Positions 43,690 to 51,002 of a stretch of 64,000 nt of DNA are shown here, piece by piece (position 1 is the first letter of the stretch; each line of letters opens with the position of its first letter). The stretch lies in assembly GCA_963835135.1 (NCBI GenBank), contig CAWIEF010000003.1:124001-188000 (forward strand), written 5' to 3'. Below the pieces are notes generated by a model. It was not told the origin of the DNA, did not search any database, and saw only the letters and a program-made list of their open reading frames with translations. Made by a program: the position numbers and the translations under genes. The stretch comes from JAVVHH01 sp963835135 (GTDB lineage: Bacteria; Pseudomonadota; Alphaproteobacteria; Acetobacterales; Acetobacteraceae).

Positions 43690-45021
43690 TTAGAGCATGA
43701 GGCTGAGGGGGTCTTCGACGATCTTCTTGAATTCGGCCATCCATTGGGCGCCGAGGGCGCCGTCGGCGACGCGGTGATCGACACTCAGGGTGCAGGTCAT
43801 GATGGTGGCGATGGCCAGGGCGCCGGACTTGACGACGGGGCGGGGTTCGCCGGCGCCGACGGCGAGGATGGCGGCCTGGGGCGGGTTGATGATGGCGGTG
43901 AACTGCTTGGTGCCGAACATGCCGAGGTTGGAGATGGAGAAGGTGCCGCCCTGGAACTCCTCGGGCTTCAGCTTGCCGGATTTGGCGCGGGCGCCGAGGT
44001 CTTTCATCTCGGTGCTGATGGTCGAGAGGCCCTTGCGGTCGGCGTTCCTGACGATGGGGGTGATGAGGCCGGTGGGGAGCGAGACGGCGACCGAGATGTC
44101 GACGTCGTCGTAGAGGGCGATGGCGTCCTCGGTGTAGCTGGCGTTCAGCTCGGGGACCCGGCGCAGGGTCGCTGCGGCGGCCTTGATGACGAGGTCGTTG
44201 ACGGAGAGCTTGAAGGCGCCGGGTCCGTCCTTCGGGCTCTTGGCGTTGAGGTCGGCGCGGAGCTTGAGGAGGGCGTCGATCTCGAGGTCGAGGGTGACGA
44301 AGAAGAAGGGGACGCCCTGGTGGCTCTCGAGCAGGCGGCGGGAGATGACCTTCCGCATGGTCGTGTTGGGAACGAGGGTGTGGGGGGCGGTAATGCTCTT
44401 CGATGCCGGCGGGGCCGGCATCGAGGGGGTGGGCGCTGGGGCCGGGGCGGCGGTTTGGGGCGCAGCGGGCTGCGGGGCGGCGGCGGGCTTGGGCTTGCCG
44501 GCGGCGGCGTCGATGTCGGCGCGGACGATGCGGCCGTTGGGGCCGGAGCCTTTCAGCGAGGATAGGTCGAGGCCGGCCTGCTTGGCCATGCGGCGGGCCA
44601 GCGGGCTGGCGGCGATGCGGGTTTGTCCCGACGTATCGTGGCCGTTGGCGTGGGCGGGCGCTTGACCGGCGGCGTGGACCGGGGCCGGGCCGCCGCTGGC
44701 GGTCTCGACGGGGGACGGAGCTGGGGCGGCGGCGGCGGCTTTGGGCGACGTGGCAGCGGGGGCGGCGTCGGCGGACTCGCCGTCCTCGAGGAGGGTTGCG
44801 ATGGGGGCGTTGACCTTGACGTTGGCGGTGCCGTCGGGGACGAGGATTTTGCCGAGCGTGCCCTCATCGACGGCTTCGACTTCCATGGTGGCCTTGTCGG
44901 TTTCGATTTCGGCGATGACGTCGCCGGCTTTGACGGCCTCGCCTTCCTTCTTGAGCCAGCGGGCGAGCGTGCCCTCGGTCATGGTGGGGGAAAGGGCGGG
45001 CATGAGGATGTTGGTGGCCAT
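43690..45021 (-). CDS. pdhC: Pyruvate dehydrogenase complex dihydrolipoamide acetyltransferase (E2)
   Basis: This 443-residue E2 has one N-terminal lipoyl domain (lipoyl lysine K43 in EIETDKATMEVEA), an Ala/Pro linker, a peripheral subunit-binding domain (RIAASPLARRMAKQAG, then GPNGRIVRADI) and the catalytic core. The active-site motif is SVDHRVADG (His416, Asp420). It transfers acetyl groups to CoA. The ATG at 45021 has a GGGGGA site and lies 14 bases after the pdhB stop. A longer open frame running upstream into pdhB sequence is an artefact of the pdhB frameshift. Confidence 0.94.
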   Translation of the reverse strand: MATNILMPALSPTMTEGTLARWLKKEGEAVKAGDVIAEIETDKATMEVEAVDEGTLGKILVPDGTANVKVNAPIATLLEDGESADAAPAATSPKAAAAAPAPSPVETASGGPAPVHAAGQAPAHANGHDTSGQTRIAASPLARRMAKQAGLDLSSLKGSGPNGRIVRADIDAAAGKPKPAAAPQPAAPQTAAPAPAPTPSMPAPPASKSITAPHTLVPNTTMRKVISRRLLESHQGVPFFFVTLDLEIDALLKLRADLNAKSPKDGPGAFKLSVNDLVIKAAAATLRRVPELNASYTEDAIALYDDVDISVAVSLPTGLITPIVRNADRKGLSTISTEMKDLGARAKSGKLKPEEFQGGTFSISNLGMFGTKQFTAIINPPQAAILAVGAGEPRPVVKSGALAIATIMTCTLSVDHRVADGALGAQWMAEFKKIVEDPLSLML

Positions 45022-45035
45022 GTCCAGTATCCCCC

Positions 45036-46410
45036 TTAGAACAGCTTCTTGACGGCTTGGACGACCCAATCGGGCTGGGGTAGCGCGAGCTTTTCGAGGT
45101 TGGCGGCGTAGGGGAGCGGGACGTCGAGGCCGCAGACGCGGGTGGGCGGGGCGTCGAGGTCGTCGAAGCAGTGTTCGAGGATCTGCATGTTGATCTCGGC
45201 GCCGATGCCGGCGAAGGGCCAGCCCTCCTCCACGCGTGACGATGCGGTTGGTCTTTTTGACGCTCTTGACGATCGTTTCGGTGTCCATCGGGCGAATGGT
45301 GCGGAGGTTGATCACCTCGGCCTCGATGCCGTCGGCGGCGAGGGTTTCGGCGGCCTTGAGGGCGACGCCGACCATAATGCAGTAGGCGACGAGGGTGACG
45401 TGGGTGCCCTCGCGCTCGATCTTGGCTTTGCCGATCGGGAGGATGAAGTTTTCGTCGGTGGGGACGTCGAAGGTCTGGCCGTAGAGGATTTCGTTTTCGA
45501 GGAAGATGACCGGGTTGGGGTTCTGGATGGCGGCGCGGAGGAGGCCCTTGGCGTCGGCGGCGCTGTAGGGGGCGAGGACAAGCAGGCCGGGGCAGTGCGC
45601 GTACCAGCTGGCGTAGTCCTGGGAGTGCTGGGCGCCGACGCGGGAGGCGGCGCCGTTGGGGCCGCGGAAGACGATGGGGCAGCCCATCTGGCCGCCGGAC
45701 ATATAGAGGGTCTTGGCGGCGGAGTTGATGATCTGGTCGATCGCCTGCATGGCGAAGTTGAAGGTCATGAACTCGACGATGGGCTTGAGGCCGTCCATGG
45801 CGGCGCCGACGGCCATGCCGGTGAAGCCGTGTTCGGTGATGGGGGTGTCGATGATGCGGCGGGGGCCGAACTCGTCGAGGAGGCCCTGGCTGATCTTGTA
45901 GGCGCCTTGGTATTGGGCGACTTCCTCGCCGAGCAGGAAGACGCGGTCGTCGGCTCGGAGCTCGAGGGCCATGGCGTCGCGGAGGGCTTCGCGGACGGTG
46001 GTGGGCTTGGTCGGGCCCCAATCCTTTTCAGGCGCAGGTGCTGCCAACGGCGCGGTCGCGGGCGCCGGCGCGGTTTGGGCGGTGGTGCCGGGCATGGCTT
46101 GGGCTTGGACCGGCGGGGCGGCGTCGGGGAGTTTCTCGGCGGCGGGGGTGGCTTGGGTGGCCTCGGCCCCCTCCCCTTTCATCTCGGCGATCGGCGTGTT
46201 GACGGCGACACCCTCCGTGCCTTCCTCAATGAGGATCTTGCCGAGGATGCCTTCGTCGACGGCTTCGACTTCCATGGTGGCCTTGTCGGTCTCGATCTCG
46301 GCGATGACGTCGCCGGAGCGGATCTCGTCGCCGGCCTTCTTCAGCCATTTGGCGAGCTTGCCCTCGGTCATGGTGGGCGAGAGGGCGGGCATGAGAATTT
46401 GGGTGGACAT
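45036..46410 (-). CDS. pdhB: Pyruvate dehydrogenase E1 beta subunit with lipoyl domain (frameshifted as sequenced)
   Basis: The ATG at 46410 overlaps the pdhA stop by one base (TGATG). An N-terminal lipoyl domain (lysine K43 in EIETDKATMEVEA) and Ala/Pro linker precede the E1-beta transketolase-like domain (REALRDAMALELRADDRVF, GPRRIIDTPITEHGFTG, AQHSQDYASWYAHCPG). After NRIVT the frame breaks: the C-terminal part, EEGWPFAGIGAEINMQILEH to the stop at 45036, is one frame over. One extra base near 45234 (CGCG) explains it, giving a 457-residue product. I keep it as CDS because the complex needs this subunit. Confidence 0.88.
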
Positions 46411-47441
46411 CACTGGGCATCCACCAGGATGTCGGTCCAGAGCTCGGAGGGCTCGGGTTCGGGGCTGGACTGGGCGAAGTCGGCGGCGTCTTGGACGCGC
46501 TTCTTGATGTCGTCGTCGATCCGCTTGAAGTCGGCTTCGGGGATTCCGAACGCCTCGAGCTTGTGGCGGGCCGCCTCGATGCAGTCGCGTTCGGAGCGCA
46601 TCTTCTGGACTTCTTCGCGGGAGCGGTATTTGGCCGGGTCGGACATGGAGTGGCCGCGGTAGCGGTAGGTCTTGACCTCCATGAGGTAGGGGCCGGCGCC
46701 GGAGCGGCAGTGGGCGACGGCGACGTCGGCGGCGGCCTTGACGGCGGTGACGTCCATGCCGTCGACCTGGACACCTGGAATGCCCCAGGGCGAGGCGTTC
46801 TGGGAGAGGTCGCGGGAGGCGGAGGAGCGCTCGACGGAGGTGCCCATGCCGTAGCGGTTGTTCTCGATGACGAAGATGACGGGCAGCTTCATCAGGGCGG
46901 CGAGGTTGAAGCTCTCGAAGCACTGGCCCTGGTTGGAGGCGCCTTCGCCGAAATAGGTGGCGCTGACGCGGTCGTTGCCGCGGTACCAGTTGGCGAAGGC
47001 CAGCCCGGTGCCGAGGGAGACCTGGGCGCCGACGATGCCGTGGCCGCCGAAGAAGCGCTTCTCCTTGCTGAACATGTGCATCGAGCCGCCCTTGCCGCGG
47101 CTGTAGCCGCCGGAGCGGCCGGTCAGCTCGGCCATGACGCCGCGCGGCTCCATGCCGCAGGCGAGCATGTGACCGTGATCGCGGTAGGAGGTGATGACCT
47201 GGTCGCCCTCGCCGAGGGCGGATTGAATGCCGACAACGACGGCTTCCTGGCCGATGTAGAGGTGGCAGAAGCCGCCGATGAGACCCATGCCGTAGAGCTG
47301 ACCGGCCTTCTCTTCGAAGCGACGGATCAGGAGCATGTCGCCGTAGGCGCGCAGGAGTTCGTCTTGGCCCATGGGTTGCGGCATATTAGAGGGTTTGGGA
47401 GCGGTGTCCCGACGGGTACGCGCTGTCGCGGCTTGAGCCAT
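46410..47441 (-). CDS. pdhA: Pyruvate dehydrogenase E1 alpha subunit
   Basis: This 343-residue subunit binds thiamine diphosphate with PdhB. RRFEEKAGQLYGMGLIGGFCHL and the phosphorylation-loop-like YRGHSMSDPAKYRSREEV are typical. The ThDP motif region reads YFGEGASNQG with the closing ENN about 25 residues later; the usual GDG is GEG here. I start at the ATG at 47441, which has an AGGAGGA site; the frame is open to 47468. It is the first gene of the operon. Confidence 0.95.
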   Translation of the reverse strand: MAQAATARTRRDTAPKPSNMPQPMGQDELLRAYGDMLLIRRFEEKAGQLYGMGLIGGFCHLYIGQEAVVVGIQSALGEGDQVITSYRDHGHMLACGMEPRGVMAELTGRSGGYSRGKGGSMHMFSKEKRFFGGHGIVGAQVSLGTGLAFANWYRGNDRVSATYFGEGASNQGQCFESFNLAALMKLPVIFVIENNRYGMGTSVERSSASRDLSQNASPWGIPGVQVDGMDVTAVKAAADVAVAHCRSGAGPYLMEVKTYRYRGHSMSDPAKYRSREEVQKMRSERDCIEAARHKLEAFGIPEADFKRIDDDIKKRVQDAADFAQSSPEPEPSELWTDILVDAQ

Positions 47442-47607
47442 GCCGTCCTCCTCGATGGTGTTCGTCACGTAGCGTCATGGGCGGAAGGCGGCAAGGGCGG
47501 GGCGGAAAGTCGTGATGTTGCAACGCGATATGGGCGTGAACCGGAAAACGGTTAAGTCGTTGGCTGGGAAAGATTGATGGTTGGATGTTGGAACGGGGCG
47601 CGCGTCG

Positions 47608-48558
47608 ATGAGTACGGAACTGTGGGATTGGCGGCGGCGCGTGGGCGGGCTGTATGCGGCGGTGCGGGCGGCCGAGCCGGTGGCGGGGTGGCGGCTGTGG
47701 CGGGCGGAGCGGGATCGTCTGTTCCGCGAGCATCCGCAGTCGCCGATCGAGGATCGGGCGGGTTTCTCCGCGCTGCCGTTCTTCGACTACGACCCGGCGC
47801 TGCGGTTCACCGTCGGGCTGCGGGCGGCGGAGGGTTCGGCGTTCATGGTGCCGGTGGGTGGGGATGGAACGATCGGGCTGCGGCCGTTCGCGAGGACGGA
47901 GGGGTTGGGCGCGCTCGGAGGAGAGCTGACGCTGTACTGGATCGAGGGGTATGGCGGGGGCGTGTTCCTGCCGTTCACGGACGCGACCAGCGGACGGGAG
48001 AGCTATGGCGCCGGGCGGTATCTGCTCGACACGATCAAGGGCGCCGATCTGGGCGAGACGGGCGGGAGAACCGTGCTGGATTTTAACTTTTCGTATAATC
48101 CTTCGTGTTCTTATTCGGATCGGTATGTGTGTCCGCTGGCACCGCTGGAGAACCGGCTGCCAGCGCGGGTCACGGCGGGGGAGCGGCGCATGGGGCCGAT
48201 CGGGGCGATGCTGGCGCTGGTTCTGCTGATGTCGGGCGGGGTGAGCCGGGTCGCGTGGGCGGCGGGGAATTCGGGCGCGCCGGACCCGGAGCTGAGGATC
48301 GAGGGGCTGCGGACGTTCGGGAGCGAGCAGCAGGCCAAGGCGGGCTGTGGGTCAGACGTGGTGGTGTGGGCGGACCGGTATGCGGGGTATCTCTATTTCC
48401 GCCGGGAGGCGGAGTACGGCCGGACGGGGCAAGGGGCATTCGCCTGTCTCAAGCAGGCGGAGGGCGCCCATTACTGGAGCACGGGACCGATGAGCAGCAT
48501 CGCCGGCGGGCATGGGCCGGGCCGAACCTTCGAGTTTCCGCCAGCGCCCGGTTCGTAG
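47608..48558 (+). CDS. DUF1684 protein fused to a second, signal-bearing domain
   Basis: This is one uninterrupted frame of 316 residues. Residues 1-195 match DUF1684: LWRAERDRLFREHPQSPI, FFDYDPALRF, YGAGRYLLDTI, and the signature YNPSCSYSDRYVCPLAPLENRLP then VTAGERR, where the family normally ends. Directly after comes MGPIGAMLALVLLMSGGVSRVAWA, which looks like a signal peptide, and a small domain with AGCGSDVVVWADRYAGYLYF and YGRTGQGAFACLKQA. That domain resembles a separate family of small exported proteins. An ATG at 48190 could start the second part on its own. The function is unknown. Confidence 0.72.
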   Translation: MSTELWDWRRRVGGLYAAVRAAEPVAGWRLWRAERDRLFREHPQSPIEDRAGFSALPFFDYDPALRFTVGLRAAEGSAFMVPVGGDGTIGLRPFARTEGLGALGGELTLYWIEGYGGGVFLPFTDATSGRESYGAGRYLLDTIKGADLGETGGRTVLDFNFSYNPSCSYSDRYVCPLAPLENRLPARVTAGERRMGPIGAMLALVLLMSGGVSRVAWAAGNSGAPDPELRIEGLRTFGSEQQAKAGCGSDVVVWADRYAGYLYFRREAEYGRTGQGAFACLKQAEGAHYWSTGPMSSIAGGHGPGRTFEFPPAPGS

Positions 48559-48567
48559 CGGGAAAGG

Positions 48568-49443
48568 TCAGGGCGGAGGCACGAGTTCGCCGAGGGGGAC
48601 CGGGTAGGCGTGCGGCCGGGTGGCGAGCATGGAGTCGATGAGGGCGAGGGCTTCGGGGCGGCCGCTGTTGCGGGCTTGTTCGAAGGGAGTCCACGTCTGG
48701 GTGAAGTCGAGGGCGGCGAACACGCGGCGGTAGTGGCGGAGTTCGTTTGGGGTGAGTGGGATGCCGCGGACGAAGGCCTTATGGGCGGAGATGGTGGTAG
48801 CGTGGCGGGGATCGGCCGGGTCGAGTTCAAATTTGAGGGCGTCGCCGCAGAATAGGATCTTGCGGGCGCGGTCGTAGAGCACGGTGTGGCCGTCGAAATG
48901 GCCGGCGGTGAGGTGGAGTTCGAGGCCTGGAAGGGGTTCGAGGGTGTCGTCGAACGGCCAGGAGACCTGGAGGGCGCCGGACCAGGCGAGGTCGCCGGGA
49001 TGGAGCGCGAGTTCGGGGTCGAAGCGGTCCTGGAGTTGCCAGAGGGCGCCGTAGGCGTGGGGGTGCGAGGCGGACAGGACCTGCATGCCGCCGAGGGCCT
49101 CGATGTGATCGAGGGCGGCTTGGCTGAAGACCGGGCAGGCTTCGAAGCCCATGTTTCCGTTGGGGGTTTGGACGAGGTAGGCGCTGGGGCCGATGCCGGT
49201 GACCGGGTCGTTCCAGAAGCGCCAAACGCCAGGCTCGAGTTCGGCCCAGTGGCAAGGGAAGCGGGCTTGGGCTTGCTCGCGGGTCCAGAACTGCCAGCCG
49301 GTTTGCGGGACGACGTGGCGGGCGTCGAGGCACATGGGGCATGTGGTGGGGCGCTCGAAATGGCGCTGCCAGTAGTTGCAGTTGTCGCAGGTGAAGGCGG
49401 GGAGTTGAAGGGCGCCGGCGAAGGGGAGATAGCCTGGAGACAT
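48568..49443 (-). CDS. MBL-fold protein with N-terminal zinc-ribbon
   Basis: In this 291-residue protein the first 45 residues carry two C-x2-C knuckles (FTCDNCNYW and TCPMCLDA), which look like a zinc ribbon. The rest is a metallo-beta-lactamase-like fold with SHPHAYGALW (in place of H-x-H-x-D-H), LTAGHFDGHTVLY and LFCGDALKFE. The metal site is thus atypical, and hydrolase activity is not certain. It is convergent with the DUF1684 fusion gene, whose stop is 10 bases away. Confidence 0.75.
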   Translation of the reverse strand: MSPGYLPFAGALQLPAFTCDNCNYWQRHFERPTTCPMCLDARHVVPQTGWQFWTREQAQARFPCHWAELEPGVWRFWNDPVTGIGPSAYLVQTPNGNMGFEACPVFSQAALDHIEALGGMQVLSASHPHAYGALWQLQDRFDPELALHPGDLAWSGALQVSWPFDDTLEPLPGLELHLTAGHFDGHTVLYDRARKILFCGDALKFELDPADPRHATTISAHKAFVRGIPLTPNELRHYRRVFAALDFTQTWTPFEQARNSGRPEALALIDSMLATRPHAYPVPLGELVPPP

Positions 49444-49514
49444 GGGCGTGGTTTCGCCGGTGGTGCGTTGGGGCGCAAGGGAGATTCAGGAAGCGTTAAG
49501 GCGGGCCTGCCAGG

Positions 49515-50918
49515 ATGACGGGCATGGTCACCAGGGTCTCCCCCGCTCCGGCCTCTGGTCAGGTCTCGCCGCCGGCGCTGTTCGGGCTGCTTGCCGTGGT
49601 CCTCGTCTGCGGGCTGCGGGCGGTGCTGGACGACGGAGACACGTATACGCACATCGCGGCGGGGCGATGGATGCTCGAGCAAGGGGTGGTGCTGCGGTCG
49701 GATCCGTTCAGCGCGACGTTCGCGGGTCAGCCTTGGGACGCGCATGAGTGGCTAGCGGAGGTGTTGTTCGGCCTAGCGCACGGAGCGGCGGGGCTGACGG
49801 GGGTCGTTCTGCTGACGGCGGCGGCGGTGGCGGTCGCGTTCGCCAATTTGGCGCGGCATATCGGCCGGTGGTGCGGATGGCGGGCGACGATGCTGCTGAC
49901 GGGGGCGGCGCTGGTCTGCGTGATGCCGAGCATCCTGGCGCGGCCGCACGTGCTGGCGCTGCCGGCGCTCGAGCTGTGGGTTGCCGGACTGCTGATCGCA
50001 CGCGCAGAGCGGCGGAGCCCGTCATGGTGGCTGCTGGCCGTCATGGTGATCTGGGCCAATCTGCACGGGGGGTTCGCGTTCGGGCTAGGCTTGGCGCTGG
50101 CGTTTGCCGTGGAGGCGAGTTGGCAATCCGAGGGGACCCGGCAGTGGTGGGTGTTTGCCGCAGGGTCGGTCGGTGCGGCGCTCCTCACGCCGCAGGGCCT
50201 GGACGGGCTGTTGTTTCCGGCTCGATTGCTGCAACTGCATAGTCTGGACGTCATCAAAGAATGGCAGCCGGTGGATTTCTCGAGCGCGATCGGCTTCGAT
50301 GGGGTGACGCTCGCGCTGGTTGCACTGCTCGGCGTGGGCCGGGTCAAAATGCCGTTGTCTCGGTCAGTGATGCTGGTCGGGTTGCTCTACCTCGCGGTGG
50401 CCCATTCGCGGCACGTCGTGCTGTTCGGGGTTGCGGGGGCATTGCTCCTGGCCGAACCAATCGGGCGGGCGTTTTCGGTGGGACGGCCGGCGGTCATGGG
50501 GCGGCGGGGCTGGGCGTTGAGCTGGTCGGGCGTCGCGGCGGTGGCGCTGCTCCGGCTGGCGGCTCCGGTGCCGGACATCGATGGTCCGGCGGCGCCGGTT
50601 TCGGCGATGGCGCAGCTTCCGGCGGACGTCGCGCGCGGAAGGGTGCTGAATAGTAACCAGTTCGGGGGATATCTCGCGCTGGCTGGCCTGCATCCATTCG
50701 TGGATGGGCGGGTCGAGCTGTTCGGGGACCGGTTCATCGGCGAGTATCTGGCGATGTCCCAGGCGGACGGGCGGTCGTTGCAGCGCGGCGTGGATCGGTA
50801 TGGGCTCGAGTGGGCCATCCTCGCCGTGGACGACCCGCTGGTGTCCCGGTTCGACGAGCTGCCGGGGTGGCGACGGCAGTATGGCGATGCGGTGGCGGTG
50901 GTCTTCGTGCGGGGTTGA
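49515..50918 (+). CDS. Polytopic membrane protein, GT-C glycosyltransferase-like
   Basis: This 467-residue protein has about ten hydrophobic segments. After the first (residues about 20-38) comes LDDGDTYTHIAAGRWMLEQG, SDPFSATFAGQPWDAHEWLAEVLFG, with acidic residues facing a presumed lumenal loop. It ends in a soluble domain of about 110 residues (GGYLALAGLHPFVDGRVELFG). This layout, an acidic loop after helix 1 plus a C-terminal soluble domain, resembles GT-C enzymes; the donor and acceptor are unknown. The ATG at 49524 is an alternative start. It is convergent with ppdK across a hairpin. Confidence 0.65.
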   Translation: MTGMVTRVSPAPASGQVSPPALFGLLAVVLVCGLRAVLDDGDTYTHIAAGRWMLEQGVVLRSDPFSATFAGQPWDAHEWLAEVLFGLAHGAAGLTGVVLLTAAAVAVAFANLARHIGRWCGWRATMLLTGAALVCVMPSILARPHVLALPALELWVAGLLIARAERRSPSWWLLAVMVIWANLHGGFAFGLGLALAFAVEASWQSEGTRQWWVFAAGSVGAALLTPQGLDGLLFPARLLQLHSLDVIKEWQPVDFSSAIGFDGVTLALVALLGVGRVKMPLSRSVMLVGLLYLAVAHSRHVVLFGVAGALLLAEPIGRAFSVGRPAVMGRRGWALSWSGVAAVALLRLAAPVPDIDGPAAPVSAMAQLPADVARGRVLNSNQFGGYLALAGLHPFVDGRVELFGDRFIGEYLAMSQADGRSLQRGVDRYGLEWAILAVDDPLVSRFDELPGWRRQYGDAVAVVFVRG

Positions 50919-50949
50919 GGTGGATAGGATCTTCGGCTTGGGGTGCCCA

Positions 50950-51002
50950 CCCTCACCCTGCCCTCTCCCGCCGGCGGGAGAGGGTTCTCTCGGAACGAGA
51001 GG
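50950..51002. terminator. REP-like hairpin, copy 3; likely bidirectional terminator
   Basis: A 24-base perfect palindrome (50961-50984; arms CCCTCTCCCGCC and GGCGGGAGAGGG) follows ACCCTG. A second small stem, CTCTCG-GAA-CGAGAG, lies at 50987-51001. It is located between the convergent membrane-protein gene and ppdK, and closely related to copy 2 at 28766. Confidence 0.65.

Noticed and set aside
43690..46923. A single open frame long enough to look like a fused E1-beta/E2 protein of over 1000 residues
   Set aside because: The join region is out-of-frame Arg/Pro-rich sequence, and the true C terminus of PdhB is found one frame over. The fusion is produced by the extra base near 45234.
47581..48558. 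A frameshift explaining the DUF1684 fusion
   Set aside because: The gene length is a multiple of three and both parts read in the same frame. No shift is needed, unlike the five 3n+1 genes.
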